Shown: positions 25,301 through 32,871 of the stretch, in pieces | Position numbering within the stretch: the first letter of the stretch is position 1 | How the letters are laid out: each line of letters starts with the position of its first letter | Origin: Melitaea cinxia | Taxonomy: Eukaryota > Arthropoda > Insecta > Lepidoptera > Nymphalidae | Reading direction: 5' to 3' | DNA length: 64,000 bases | NCBI RefSeq assembly: GCF_905220565.1 | Contig: NC_059416.1 | Coordinates: forward strand, 1,178,001-1,242,000 | The notes under the pieces: generated by a model | Databases searched by the model: none | Seen by the model: the letters and a program-made list of their open reading frames with translations, nothing else | Told to the model about the DNA's origin: nothing | Made by a program: the position numbers and the translations under genes

Positions 25301-26700
25301 AAGACAACGCCATAAGATCAAATTCATTAGATACTGCATAATTTTTAAAGTTATTGTACTATAGTATTCAACAAAGTTAACCTTCAAGTTCTTGTAAAGA
25401 TTCAGATATTCCTTTTTCAACGTTCGCAGTAAATTATCCTGTCGGCGGAATTTTGGATGGACGCCCATAGTTCGATGGAGTCTGTCGGTTTGTATCATTC
25501 GAACCTGTATATATTATATGTAATTGTGAAAATATGTACTTACTTAATTTTAAGAGAAAGGTTTAGTCATGTTTTGATTCTATTAATCTTTCTAATCAAT
25601 CTAAAACCTAGAAGACCTAGAAAAATTAATACAGAATTTTTATCAAGTTTTCGACCCTCTACTACTAAAGGGCTCTAGTGATATGTGTATAGCTTGGCGG
25701 TGATAGACTACCCCCCAAGATAGCCAAAAATCACGTACTTTTGGGCAAAATAAATTGAAATTTACAGAATATTACCTTTAAATACAGGTATGATCTGATT
25801 AAATTTTGTAAAATATAACATCGTGATACAAATTTCCAGACAGACATTAAAGTTGCAGGGTGTTTTTTGATTAAAAAATCACGATTTCAACGAAAAATAA
25901 ATACACGAAATATTTCATCAAAGCCCTCCTGTCTACCTCACGTGATTAATGGACGACGCGTACCTATTACATTTTCAAATTTTAGTTTTGTATAATTTTC
26001 GTAAGTATATATAATTCTTTGTGTTTTATTTTTTATTTTAGTATTTTATATCTATTATGTTGTTCTAAGCTAACTGTAAAATATTGTTAGTATTTATGGA
26101 CTTCTCGTCCGAAATAAAAGTATTATTATTATTATTATTTTGCAAATTCTTGTTCAAGAAAGAAATTTTTTTTAAGAAAGTTTCTTTTAACTATTCGCCA
26201 ATAGATGGTGCTTATCGAAATCAACTAAATTTCATCAATTATGCAGTTAACTGTCCATTTGTTTTCTTAACTAAATTTGTTTCTAATAACTGAAACCTAA
26301 TAGTGTTCCGATAGATGGCACACAAAAACGTAATGAGGTCATTCGTTCAGTAGATATTAGTCCTCATATTTGTTTCATACCGGGGGCCTTATATGAAAAT
26401 CGATTGGCCTTATATGAAAATCGATTGGCCTTATATGAAAATCGATTGGCCTTATATGAAAATTAATTCTTAAGGAGGTAAATTCCAAAAAAACTTAATC
26501 TTCTGATTAAAAAGTTTCGTGATTCAAAGAACTTTTAATCGAAACATTGCTTGAAGTTATAAAATTTCCACATGAATTATTATAATCGTAAATCAAAACT
26601 AAAATATTATAGATACCTGTCGCCGTAATCTCAAATGCTCATCTTCCATCTTCTTGACTACATCCATATCATTTGATAGACATTCTGTATTACTTTCCAT
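4202..26700 (-). CDS. CCDC63: Outer dynein arm docking complex subunit, CCDC63/CCDC114 (ODAD1) family, 12 exons
   Basis: Twelve minus-strand exons join into a 561-aa protein: 26617-26700, 25382-25504, 23740-23839, 23001-23098, 21670-21809, 20266-20440, 16137-16319, 11492-11642, 11122-11293, 5397-5529, 4765-4895, 4202-4397. Introns are GT-AG and the phases at the junctions agree. Exon lengths sum to 1686 nt, an exact multiple of three. The product is charged and largely coiled coil. Family landmarks in order are an N-terminal LRLRRQ helix, ENKKIREDIEHML, STLAYDQRDEW, EMRDLQKAFDHEMKLYHFL, an ENFSIYKLLNEF block, then an LLGE..LRNLDLTFRLMTEKIKEL segment near the C terminus. Known for the family: it anchors outer dynein arms to axonemal doublets; vertebrate CCDC63 and the fly homologue wampa act in sperm. 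Length matches the family (about 560 aa). Which paralogue it is cannot be settled here. Introns hold many transposon copies. Confidence 0.88.
4598..4617 (+). repeat. (GA)n microsatellite
   Basis: GAGAGAGAGAGAGAGAGA in intron 11. Confidence 0.9.
4765..4895 (-). CDS. CCDC63: CCDC63/ODAD1-like gene, exon 11
   Basis: The acceptor is CATACAG|GAA. It reads ERHIQKKGGKTSSRLKKYTV, then HPEPLDYW and LVPADPCP. The donor CTGC|GTAAGT is a perfect consensus. If it is not used, the same bases read GCG TAA, a stop, giving a protein shorter by 64 residues. Confidence 0.82.
5143..5252 (+). repeat. GATGAT-tailed retroposon, 3' fragment near exon 10
   Basis: Only the last 110 bp of the family remain (CCCGCCTGCCCAGCG ... 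AATAGGCTGGAATGAT). Confidence 0.65.
5397..5529 (-). CDS. CCDC63: CCDC63/ODAD1-like gene, exon 10
   Basis: The acceptor is CTTCTTCAG|A, completing Lys. It reads TLDCSMKPYANLLGE and FRLMTEKIKELVQ, matching the family block in which a Cys-containing turn precedes L.QLGD and IIEKK.NELL. The donor TAC|GTAAGT is strong. Intron 9, just upstream, is about 5.6 kb and full of repeats. Confidence 0.87.
5948..6275 (+). repeat. GATGAT-tailed retroposon in intron 9
   Basis: From GTGTGGTTATGGCAG to GATAGGCTGAAGTGACATGA, nearly full length, in the opposite orientation to the host gene. Confidence 0.7.
6276..8460. other. Intron 9 segment, no feature recognised
   Basis: AT-rich, with one partial SINE trace (7530-7640, minus). 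Open frames such as 7206-7427 show no domain or repeat signature. Confidence 0.5.
8461..8703 (+). repeat. tRNA-derived SINE, GACTAGCC family (intron 9)
   Basis: A complete copy with both pol III boxes and the CGCGTGTGTATTGTGTAGAT end. Confidence 0.7.
9125..9436 (+). repeat. GATGAT-tailed retroposon in intron 9
   Basis: Full 5' part; near the tail about 50 bp are missing between TTTCTAGGC and GATAGGCTG. It ends in GATGATGAATGATGAT. Confidence 0.7.
9897..10141 (-). repeat. tRNA-derived SINE, GACTAGCC family, minus strand
   Basis: It starts with the ATAAATAAT tail and ends with the tRNA-like head (GGGAATCGAACCC) in reverse. Confidence 0.68.
10160..10490 (-). repeat. Diverged tRNA-derived SINE
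   Basis: A minus-strand relative of the SINE at 59016 with many substitutions, recognised by TATATTCCTTACTATGAATA and CTCCGAGGCACTG. Confidence 0.55.
11122..11293 (-). CDS. CCDC63: CCDC63/ODAD1-like gene, exon 9
   Basis: The acceptor is AATGCAG|TG, which with the last G of exon 8 makes Val. The product DRKDWNEMMEEKRQTKLKAL and onward is coiled coil. The donor is TTTTCAA|GTAAAC (phase 2). Without splicing the frame would hit TAA immediately, but exon 10 continues it in phase and in family register. Confidence 0.86.
11492..11642 (-). CDS. CCDC63: CCDC63/ODAD1-like gene, exon 8
   Basis: The acceptor is TTTTCCAG|GAA and the donor ATTG|GTAAAG (phase 1). It encodes IIETFERIENENFSIYKLLN and ENEVLRRDLNKIRQDI. 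This corresponds to the conserved family block with pattern F..E..NF..F..V.EL in vertebrate CCDC63. Confidence 0.9.
11745..12055 (-). repeat. Diverged tRNA-derived SINE next to exon 8
   Basis: It contains CTCCGTGTAGGAGAAGGATT, AACGATCGCTATCAGG and CGAGGCACGGTGGGAGACCC, all shared with the 59016 SINE. It lies about 100 bp before the exon 8 acceptor. Confidence 0.6.
12440..12660 (+). repeat. tRNA-headed SINE with alternative tail (intron 7)
   Basis: The head is related to the 52700 SINE, but the tail reads CAACACAGGAGAAAATCCTA and TTGAGTGTGAAGCGTTTATT. Tail-only pieces are at 1115-1165 (minus) and 49985-50025. Confidence 0.65.
13205..13545. mobile_element. Diverged copy of the same MITE, split by a retroposon (intron 7)
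   Basis: It starts TTTAGACCACAC and ends GTAAAGAAGTTTTACTTCA. The stretch 13217-13326 is an inserted minus-strand GATGAT-tailed retroposon piece. Confidence 0.55.
14179..14440 (+). repeat. Interspersed repeat (AGGTCGGCAAAC family), interrupted at its end by Harbinger-like element
   Basis: TGAGGTAGGGCACAGCAGG to TTGTTTGCCGACT. This repeat is common in the window; both this end and the Harbinger TAA meet at 14440. Confidence 0.65.
15209..15432 (+). repeat. SINE fragment inside the Harbinger-like element
   Basis: A 5'-truncated GACTAGCC-family SINE, starting within the tRNA part. Confidence 0.65.
15487..15663 (-). repeat. SINE copy inside the Harbinger-like element, opposite strand
   Basis: A minus-strand GACTAGCC-family SINE with intact B box. 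Together with 15209-15432 it forms an imperfect inverted pair. Confidence 0.65.
16137..16319 (-). CDS. CCDC63: CCDC63/ODAD1-like gene, exon 7
   Basis: The acceptor is TTTTCCAG|GAA and the donor TAT|GTAAGT, phase 0 on both sides, 61 codons. It begins EMRDLQKAFDHEMKLYHFLA and then becomes very Lys/Glu rich (KKEEEREEAQKKKYEED), typical of the middle coiled coil. Confidence 0.9.
16350..16675 (+). repeat. LINE/SINE-type tail repeat ending TATAATATTAGTAT
   Basis: ACTAGCTTCTGTCCGCG to CAAACAAACAAACAAACTC and TATAATATTAGTAT. It abuts the exon 7 acceptor side in intron 6. Related: 27181-27405, 28700-28820, 41930-42150 (minus), 55755-55915. Confidence 0.6.
17640..17885 (-). repeat. tRNA-cloverleaf repeat copy (intron 6)
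   Basis: On the minus strand it has the same order as the copy at 1191: antisense tail, shortened leader, tRNA fold, partial sense tail. It lies in intron 6 of the dynein docking gene. Confidence 0.75.
17696..17767 (-). tRNA. tRNA-like sequence in dispersed repeat (naive anticodon GGT)
   Basis: The acceptor, D and T arms are intact. The anticodon stem has one A-G mismatch and the loop reads ACGGTCA, again without U33. Confidence 0.45.
18460..18605 (+). repeat. LINE-tail repeat (ACTAGCTTTTACCCGC family)
   Basis: ACTAGCTTTTACCCGCAGTT to TACATTCACATTTATAAT. Further copies at 30640-30825 and 46165-46335. Confidence 0.55.
18930..19430 (+). repeat. Interspersed repeat (GAAGTCAGTTAAAA-ending family) with nested LINE tail
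   Basis: The outer repeat (AGATCCCGATTAAATTTAAA ... TTTTTTTGAAGTCAGTT) is shared with 60210-60660 and 46915-47085. Inside it, 19098-19258 is an inserted Jockey-type LINE tail ending GGTGTACAATAAAGTG. Confidence 0.6.
19930..20170 (-). repeat. Diverged tRNA-derived SINE in intron 6
   Basis: It shares GATTAATCCACCACGCTGCT and TGAGTAACG with the family. It ends about 95 bp from the exon 6 donor. Confidence 0.5.
20266..20440 (-). CDS. CCDC63: CCDC63/ODAD1-like gene, exon 6
   Basis: The acceptor is ATTTTCAG|A, whose first base completes an Arg codon. The exon reads ALFNQSWTKMLNSL, then GKKFLTDLFESSTLAYDQRD, the most diagnostic motif of the family, and ends VQVQ at the donor CAG|GTAAAC (phase 0). 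Confidence 0.9.
20818..21490 (-). repeat. LINE 3' UTR copy interrupted by a second insertion
   Basis: Both edges match the 3' UTR of the LINE at 23997. About 350 bp of other sequence with an A-rich 3' end (21044-21394) is inserted between ACTTAA repeats. The host copy has no coding sequence left. Confidence 0.65.
21670..21809 (-). CDS. CCDC63: CCDC63/ODAD1-like gene, exon 5
   Basis: It encodes a strong family block with NKLEAAMWSFNVVQ and CENKKIREDIEHMLND, followed by the donor ATAG|GTAAGT (phase 2). The acceptor TTTAAAG|CTT has a poor pyrimidine tract, so the first few codons are the least certain part. A Jockey LINE fragment (21985-22960) fills most of intron 4. Confidence 0.8.
21985..22960 (-). 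mobile_element. 5'-truncated Jockey-type LINE, second family (intron 4)
   Basis: The minus strand carries decayed ORF2 remnants: VFLGIHLDSKLQ around 22750-22790, and RLHKVNVFFLGHDIRMYNKI with PQTILELSQHKFK at 22232-22456. A 3' UTR with TCAAAATCAAAATCAAAA follows. Frameshifts or stops break the frame between these blocks. Confidence 0.75.
23001..23098 (-). CDS. CCDC63: CCDC63/ODAD1-like gene, exon 4
   Basis: The acceptor is TTTTCTAG|AG, and the first two bases complete a Glu codon begun in exon 3. It reads GLSLMSQIDGLLRRKNKEM and onward. The donor chosen is CGG|GTAAAA (phase 0). An alternative donor 6 bases upstream (GTG|GTCGGG) would change the phase and the junction to exon 5. Confidence 0.75.
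23385..23655 (-). repeat. Diverged tRNA-derived SINE in intron 3
   Basis: It matches the same family (CTTAATCCACCACGCTG, GATGATAACAACCGGGAC) with a decayed tRNA head. Confidence 0.6.
23740..23839 (-). CDS. CCDC63: CCDC63/ODAD1-like gene, exon 3
   Basis: The acceptor is ATTTACAG|ATT and the donor CAAG|GTACTT, ending in phase 1. It encodes 33 codons rich in Lys/Arg, including HKKNDKKMKADLARALLL. An old SINE (about 23385-23655) lies directly downstream in intron 3. Confidence 0.83.
23997..24950 (-). mobile_element. 5'-truncated Jockey-type LINE
   Basis: A minus-strand LINE made of the end of ORF2 (24316 to about 24950) and a 3' UTR with TTTATTTATT at its end. A second 3' UTR copy lies at 20818-21490. 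Confidence 0.8.
24316..24951 (-). pseudogene. C-terminal part of a LINE reverse transcriptase ORF (211 aa)
   Basis: The polypeptide contains LGVYFDQKMILSDHI, the block just after the catalytic palm of Jockey-type reverse transcriptases. YVRSILEYAGPIWSP and LEHIQKKFIKHL of the thumb region follow. The endonuclease and catalytic YxDD parts are missing, so it cannot retrotranspose itself. The frame is uninterrupted to its TAA, suggesting a fairly young copy. It sits in intron 2 of the docking-complex gene in the same orientation. Confidence 0.8.
25054..25303. repeat. Inverted, tRNA-less remnant of the tRNA-cloverleaf repeat
   Basis: An antisense tail and leader piece (25054-25133) meets a sense leader (about 25144-25303), the same tail-to-leader inversion as in the large array but with the tRNA part missing. 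It lies in intron 2. Confidence 0.65.
25382..25504 (-). CDS. CCDC63: CCDC63/ODAD1-like gene, exon 2
   Basis: The acceptor is ATATACAG|GTT and the donor AAG|GTTAAC, phase 0 on both sides. Its 41 codons include MIQTDRLHRTMG and LLRTLKKEYLNLYKNLK, a heptad-like helix matching the N-terminal coiled coil of the family. Confidence 0.85.
26280..26384 (-). repeat. CCATCTATCGGAAC repeat, copy in intron 1
   Basis: The reverse of 1445-1560. The 21-bp tandem array begins right beside it. Confidence 0.5.
26385..26468 (+). repeat. Four tandem copies of a 21-bp unit in intron 1
   Basis: GGCCTTATATGAAAATCGATT repeated three times exactly (the unit is written here without its last base: GGCCTTATATGAAAATCGAT), the fourth ending AATTAATT. 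It lies about 150 bp downstream of exon 1. Confidence 0.9.
26617..26700 (-). CDS. CCDC63: CCDC63/ODAD1-like gene, exon 1
   Basis: The ATG is at 26700-26698 with AAA before it, and 28 codons end in LRLRRQ. The donor is CAG|GTATCT, phase 0. This is the only ATG that opens the frame continued in exon 2. The start of the 5' UTR was not identified. Confidence 0.82.
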
Positions 26701-27069
26701 TTTGTAAAGGTTGAATAGTAATGTAAAAACGTTAAAAATATTTTTGACTTTTCATGTTATTGGCATAGCCCTCTGGATTGATTTTTTGTCGCATAACAAT
26801 GCATAGGCAAAGTTATGGCTGAAGTGGCCATATTTGTTTTGTGAAAATTTAAGAATAATTTTTGTTTTGAAATTCATGTCAGAGACAGTCTTCCTTATCC
26901 TTCTTGTAAAAGACTGGAGCATATTCATTTCCGCGTTGCTCGATCACAGATTAACAGATAAATACGTCTTGTAACTAGTAAATAGTAATAATTCGTTTGT
27001 TTTCATTATAATCGTCATTCCTTCTTAGCTTCTTGTAAATAAAGTTTAATGCAGTCTGTAGTAATTTTT

Positions 27070-27071
<2 letters not shown>

Positions 27072-27135
<64 letters not shown>
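27072..27135. repeat. (TA)n microsatellite
   Basis: About 63 bp of uninterrupted TA just before a LINE-tail repeat. Confidence 0.95.
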
Positions 27136-27137
<2 letters not shown>

Positions 27138-27741
27138 AAATATACATCGATGATAGAGAGATATCGATGTACATACATAAAAAAAGCTCTCAAAAGAAAA
27201 AACCTGATCTTGAAATATTCTTCGTTGGTGCTCCGCTCCTATTGGTCTTAGCATGATGATATATAGCCTACAGCCTTCCTTAATAAATGGGCTATATAAC
27301 ACTGAAAGAATTTTGCAAATCGGACCAGTAGTTCCTGAGATTAGAGCGTTCAAACAAACAAACAAACAAACTCTACAGCTTTGTAATATTAGTATAGATT
27401 CCATTTTGAAGTTGGTTAATAATGAGTTTACACACGAAAACATGTTAAGGCACATTAATTTTAAACCATAGAATTTTATTTTGTTTAGATTGTTTTTGCC
27501 TTTTAAATATACTCGTAGTGGTCAGTGGTCATTACACTCAAGTATAACATTATTTTATATGAAATGAATATGATGTTAAAACAACGTCAGCATATAAAGA
27601 TGGCTGTTCAGTTTTTTTTTTGTTACTCGTTTAACTTTACGATTCTTTTTTTTCACATAATAAGTCTTTTGGTAAGGCCTATGTCCAGCAGTGGACTGCA
27701 ATAGACTAAACTGTATTGTACTCATTAGTGATTGACCGTTC

Positions 27742-28146
27742 CAATCCAATTTTTGATATGATATTAAAAAAAAATGTTTAGAATTCCTAATGTGTGGGTA
27801 ACACAAAAATAAAATCGTAGATATTATACAAAATAGCACGGTGTCGTCTCCCTTCAAAGATTTTCATTTTAATATGAAACTTTGAATAGTTACGGGTTTC
27901 TGTAAAGAGCTCACTATAGACGGCGCCACGGTTCGCTTAAACCGAATATAAAAATCATCATGTCAAAAATTCGATCTAGCGGGTCCATCGTTCCATAACT
28001 TAATTGACTAGAGCGCCGAAACGGTCAGTCGGAGACGCGGGTTCGAACCCCGCTGGAGCGGTAAATTTTTGATATGATATTCAAAAAAATGTTTAGAATT
28101 CCTAATGTGTAGATAACACAAAAATAAAATCGTAGATATTATAAAA
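27742..28146 (+). repeat. Head-to-tail dimer of tRNA-cloverleaf repeat (first unit truncated)
   Basis: A tail-only unit (27742-27828) is followed by a complete unit with leader, tRNA fold and tail. Both tails end in ATCGTAGATATTATA, showing that the spacer is part of the unit and that multimers are usual in this family. Confidence 0.8.
27989..28060 (+). tRNA. tRNA-like sequence in dimeric repeat (naive anticodon GGT)
   Basis: The acceptor and T arm are perfect and the A box reads TAACTTAATTGA. The anticodon stem has one mismatch and the loop lacks U33. Confidence 0.45.
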
Positions 28147-29220
28147 GTTAGTTCGACTGTATTTTTAATTCCTTTTACCACGCTTTTTTTATTCGAAAGT
28201 TGGTTTCTTGTCATATAATTTTATTTAAATTTCAGCGAGACCTGACGAGTAATTTTAAAATTAAAAACTTGACAATGTATATTGTTTGTCTATACTTCAC
28301 TTCAGCCTGTAATATCCCACTGCTGGGTATAGGCCTTTTTCCCCATGTAGGAGAAGAATTTTTGTACTTGTGTCAATATAAATTTAATTTCTTATGTTTG
28401 ACAACATACATAATTATTGATGTTTCATGAATGGTCACCTTTAACGCTTTAAATAAATTTTATTTATATCAGTGCGTGTTATTATTGTTTAAAATAAAAA
28501 TTCTTAAACCAGCTTACAACTAATTTATTTTATTATGTGTTGTGGCGTGTCATAATTAGAACCGCTGTTTACCTATTTGTCCTTGTGGTTTTAAATTTAT
28601 CAGGTTTGATATATTTTAGTTTTTTTCTTAATAGTAACAAAAGATTATTTCACTCAATATTACCTTAATTTGTAAAATATATAAAAAAATAGTCTTGATC
28701 GGAAAATGGGCTATCCATCACAAAAATATTTTCACAATTCAAAACATCGTATTTCCTGATATTAGCGCGATTAAACAACGAAATAAACAAACTTTTCAGT
28801 TTTATAATATTAGTATGGTTAGAATTCAAAGCTATAATCTTTTTCGTTCTATAAATAATTTTAATTTGTTCATTTTTTTTGTTGGTATTATTTTAATGCT
28901 TTTTACTTATACGGTTTTAGCGCGATTGACATTTGAAACTCCCGTTCCGTCTGTTGTCCGTAATTATAACCCAGCAAGTTGGCGACCTTACTTAGATTGT
29001 CGTTTTAGCGGATCAAAGGACATCCAGAGCTCCTGGGACCGGTCGGGGGTAGGGTCAGCAACGCGCTTGCGATGCTACGATAACCGTTTACCAGGTTTGC
29101 CGACCTAGTTATATAAAAATAATGAGACGTCAAAGCATATCATTAGGTTCAAGATTATATTATTGATAAATATATTCAGTGATGCTGTATGTATGAAATG
29201 ACTAATTTTATAATAATTGA

Positions 29221-29300
29221 CTGTTTTTTCAAAAGAGTAACTGCCGAGTTTTTGCGGATTCTTCTTAGCATAATTTACATTCGAATTTGTGATAGTTCGA
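29221..29300 (+). repeat. Short LINE 3' UTR fragment
   Basis: The AAAGAGTAACTGCCGAGTTT...GGATTCTTCTT segment is the sense version of the UTR at 41390 and 21985. Confidence 0.5.
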
Positions 29301-30094
29301 TATTAACTATATATTTAATTTTGTTAAAAACGAATATAATTTAAATTGTTTAACATGACGATTCAATATTATTTAAATTTTTTAAATAATAAGTATAATT
29401 GAATGCAAGTGAAAACGCGGGAGTTGTCTTGTTTTATTGTTAACGCTTGACCTTTCTATTATATTTGCGTGTATTAATCTAACTTTTCATTTGACGTGCA
29501 AATAAATATTAATATACATTTTTAATAATAGATATGTATTTTCCACGTTATTTTTTTGCCGTTTCTGTAATTATTTCAAAGCTTCCATTAAATTAATTGG
29601 CACTTTATTTTATTCTTTTTATTTATACGTATTATTCCTTTGTAGCATCGCTTTAATAATCAAATTCGAAGGATTACTCGTGCTCTTCGAAGCATGGATA
29701 CACAAGCGTACACCTCGCGCTCACCTGATGGTAAGCGATTAGTAGCTTATAGACGTCTGCAACACAACAAACATCGTAAGCGCGTTGCGTAATCACTACA
29801 GGAGCACAACACTGCTTGAAATTAGTATTGTTTAGCTGTGATCTTCTGTAAGGTCGAGGTACTACCCCAGTCAAGCTGCTCCATATTTTGAGCAGGATAT
29901 TGACTGCTGTGCCCTACTTCAGTGAAATAAATATGTAATATATTTACCAGTTAAAAGGACACAGCCATAAAGGGCCTTACATCCTTTAGATAAAGCTTTT
30001 CATTAAGTTAAGTATGAGCTAAATTGTCTCAGCAAGTGGCGTAACATACATAAATATATTAAACTACTTATAAATTAGGTTTCACTGCGACTGA

Positions 30095-30250
30095 CCGAAC
30101 AAATTTATTACAATGAAACAAATTCGGAATTTATCGCGGTTTATTAAGTTTTTTAGATGCCCGAAGTTTCGGATACTTTACAGCAACCATGGTCACGGGA
30201 GGACATTCTCCATCATCGGTTCTCCCGTTTTTCATTGTGATGAGTGAATT
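30095..30250 (-). repeat. Penelope-associated noncoding repeat, copy 1
   Basis: It shares ATCGCGGTTTATTAAGTTTT and GTTTCGGATACTTTACAG (30166-30183) with 54708-54832. This type of sequence is commonly found beside Penelope-like elements in insects; that link is from recall of the family and not proven here. Confidence 0.4.
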
Positions 30251-30424
30251 TCGCGTAGACATTAGAAAAACAAATTTATTTTAAGTGGGCCTAAAACAAA
30301 CTATGTACCTATTTCCTTTTTATCGGAAATCTCTGTCGCTGTAAAGACGTTATTAGGTAATAAAGCATTCTTGACCTAAATTAACGCGATTTTACAACAT
30401 TATATTATACTTTACAAGTTGACT

Positions 30425-30693
30425 CAGCGAACTTTGTAGCGATATATACTTAGTGTCGAGAATGTGTCGATATTTTAATGGCTTTTATAAGATACTAGCT
30501 TTTACCTACGGTTTAATTATCATTGATTTTTTAAAATCAAAACTATCCTATGTATCCTCTGTCCAGCGAACTTTGTAGCGACATATACTTAGTGTCGAGA
30601 ATATGTCGATATTTTTAATAGCTTTTATAAGATACTAGCTTTTACCTACGGTTTAATTCGCATTGATTTTTTAAAATCAAAAGTATCCTATGT
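30425..30693 (+). repeat. 139-bp direct tandem duplication
   Basis: 30425-30563 and 30564 onward both read CAGCGAACTTTGTAGCGA, then TACTTAGTGTCGAGAAT and TACTAGCTTTTACCTACGG. The duplicated block spans the 5' edge of a LINE-tail repeat. Confidence 0.85.
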
Positions 30694-31604
30694 TACTTCT
30701 AATAACTCTAAGAATATGTTTACAAAGTTTCATGATGGTTAAGGTATTAGGTTAAGTAGTTTTCGCGTGAAAGGTTAACAAACAAACTTATGAGTACCAT
30801 CCACATTTATAATATTACTAGCGACCCGCCTCGCCTTTGCACGGGTACAATGCTGATACTAAATATAAAATAAATATTTGCAATGTAAGCGTTAAAAAAT
30901 TTGTTTATTAATGAAATCACATAAGAAACCTCTAAAACTATCAGTGTTCCTCTATTAAGTTATGCATGTTTATTCATATAGACCTTCCTCTGGAATCACT
31001 CTATTTACTAAAGAAAATCACATCAAAATCCGTTACGAATCTTTAACGATCTAAGCATACAGATAGCGGGAAGCGACTTTGTTTTATACTATGTATTGAT
31101 ATTATTAGAGATTGTTTTTATACAGACGTTTTTTGTTTATATTTTTTTTCAAACCTTATCTAGACCATAACAAACTCATACTATTAAGATTGATCATAAG
31201 TTTTAGCGAGTAATTTTTAATAATATATTCTAATTATATACATTTGCTCTTTGTGTATGAAATAAGTAATAATTGGTTATAAAATGAGAGTTCAATTATT
31301 TTTTTAAATTATTTTCGCATCTGTTGTGATTGAATAGCAAATTATTTCATGTAATTGATTGAAAAAAAAAACTCGAAGAATGGAGCATGGTCGAGAGATT
31401 AGGTAAATTGTATTGAAAATTACTAAATAAAATTTATTCATTAAAGCCTTAAAAACGCTATATTTATTTTTTATTGAATAGTATTTTCATGAAATTTATA
31501 ACAATGCAACAAACGCTTCTAACTGTTACTTGTATCATTGTTCAGCTTAAAACATTTGCTTCATCTACACCATAAACTGCTTTCCCTTTTTTTTGATCGA
31601 TCGA

Positions 31605-32305
31605 TTTAGTCTGTAATATCCCACTGCTGGGTGTTGAACTCTTTCTCTATCTAGGAGAAGGATCGAAGCTTAATTCAGCACGCTGATCCAATGTGGGTTG
31701 TTATATTCTGTTCTAATTGATATACCTATGCTGCGTGGTTACGGCATTAAAGAATATAGCCTCCCCCCTCTCTTCCCGTGGGTATTGTAAGAGGCGATTA
31801 AGGGATAACACAGTTCCACTACCACGTTGGAACTTACAAAGCCGACCGATGGCGGGATTACCATCCAACTGCTGGCTTTGAAATACACAGGCCAAAGACG
31901 GGCAGCAGCGTCCTCGGTGCGACAAAGCCAGCCCTGCGGTCACCAACTCGCCTGCCCAGCGTGGTGACTATGGGCAACACACATGAGTTCACGTCATTTT
32001 TGGCTCGAACTTGTGGAGGCCTAAGTCCAGTAGTGGACTGCGATAGTCTGATGTGATGATGAATTGATATATTACCTATTATGATTAAAGATCATTATCA
32101 GATATTTATGATAACAACTGGGACCGACAGGTTAACGTGATCTCCGAGGCACAGTACTGAGAGCCAAAAGGACAAACATCTAAACTGGACAGAAATAATT
32201 CTATAAACATAAATTAAATATCCATCCCGAATGGGAACTGACCCAGCGAACCGCCGGTGTGCAGTCTTCGACACGGCACACGAGCCACTACTCCAAACCG
32301 ATTGT
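31605..32305 (-). repeat. tRNA-derived SINE split by another retroposon
   Basis: The two halves, 31605-31724 and 32072-32305, read as one SINE once the 337-bp insertion at 31725-32061 is removed. Confidence 0.7.
31725..32061 (+). mobile_element. Retroposon ending in GATGAT repeats, inserted in a SINE with 10-bp target duplication
   Basis: It starts CCTATGCTGCGTGGTTACGG and ends GTGATGATG. AATTGATATA lies at 31715-31724 and 32062-32071. This family has many copies in the window and always ends in ATG/GAT microsatellite, which fits target-primed retroposition. Confidence 0.8.
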
Positions 32306-32440
32306 CTTAACAACAACAAATACAAAAAAAAAAAAAAATGGCTGTGTTTAGTAATGAACGTATATCTCACAATCCCTGTTTATTACTATTTCTAGCTGCC
32401 CGGACAGACTTCGTTTTGTCAAAAGTGAATAGTAGAATTT

Positions 32441-32484
32441 TTTTAATTAATTTATTTATTTTATACTTTATTGTACACCACAAA
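32441..32484 (-). repeat. Jockey-type LINE 3' tail, left part (split by Tc1)
   Basis: TTATTGTACACCACAAA, read backwards, is the common LINE ending in which GTGTACAATAAA precedes an AT-rich tail. It continues at 34060-34157 once the Tc1 insertion is removed. Confidence 0.6.
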
Positions 32485-32486
32485 TA

Positions 32487-32512
32487 CACTACCGTCCAAA
32501 AGTTTGGAAGCA
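32487..32512 (+). repeat. Left terminal inverted repeat of Tc1 element
   Basis: A perfect 26-bp match to the reverse complement of 34032-34057, preceded by TA. Confidence 0.93.
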
Positions 32513-32871
32513 CACCTGATTTCAAACAAAACAAAAGATTGCCGACTCCCTGCGGTAAATAATAGCAATAAAATAAAGTTTTATGACCTTTTGTGATTTT
32601 TTAACACAAAACAAAAGGACTACTAGTGCATATTCCTTGAGTTTTAACAAATTCCTGGATTTTGACGAAACACGTGTTTTATTACTTCATCCGCCGGGGA
32701 CTTTCTTTCATGCATTGATGCGGTTTTATTGAAAATATTTTGTAGTTTATATCTTTTTTGGACCTTATTTAGTCACACTTGAGCATTAGAACGCGAAGGT
32801 TGTGATATTAACATCGTCTGTATTCAAAAGATTTCGACTACTTCCTTGACCGTCTTTTTTTTTTATTGAAA

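Noticed and set aside
27015..27455. 146-codon minus frame with a long Ile-Tyr run
   Set aside because: The Ile-Tyr run is the (TA)n microsatellite and the rest is a LINE-tail repeat.
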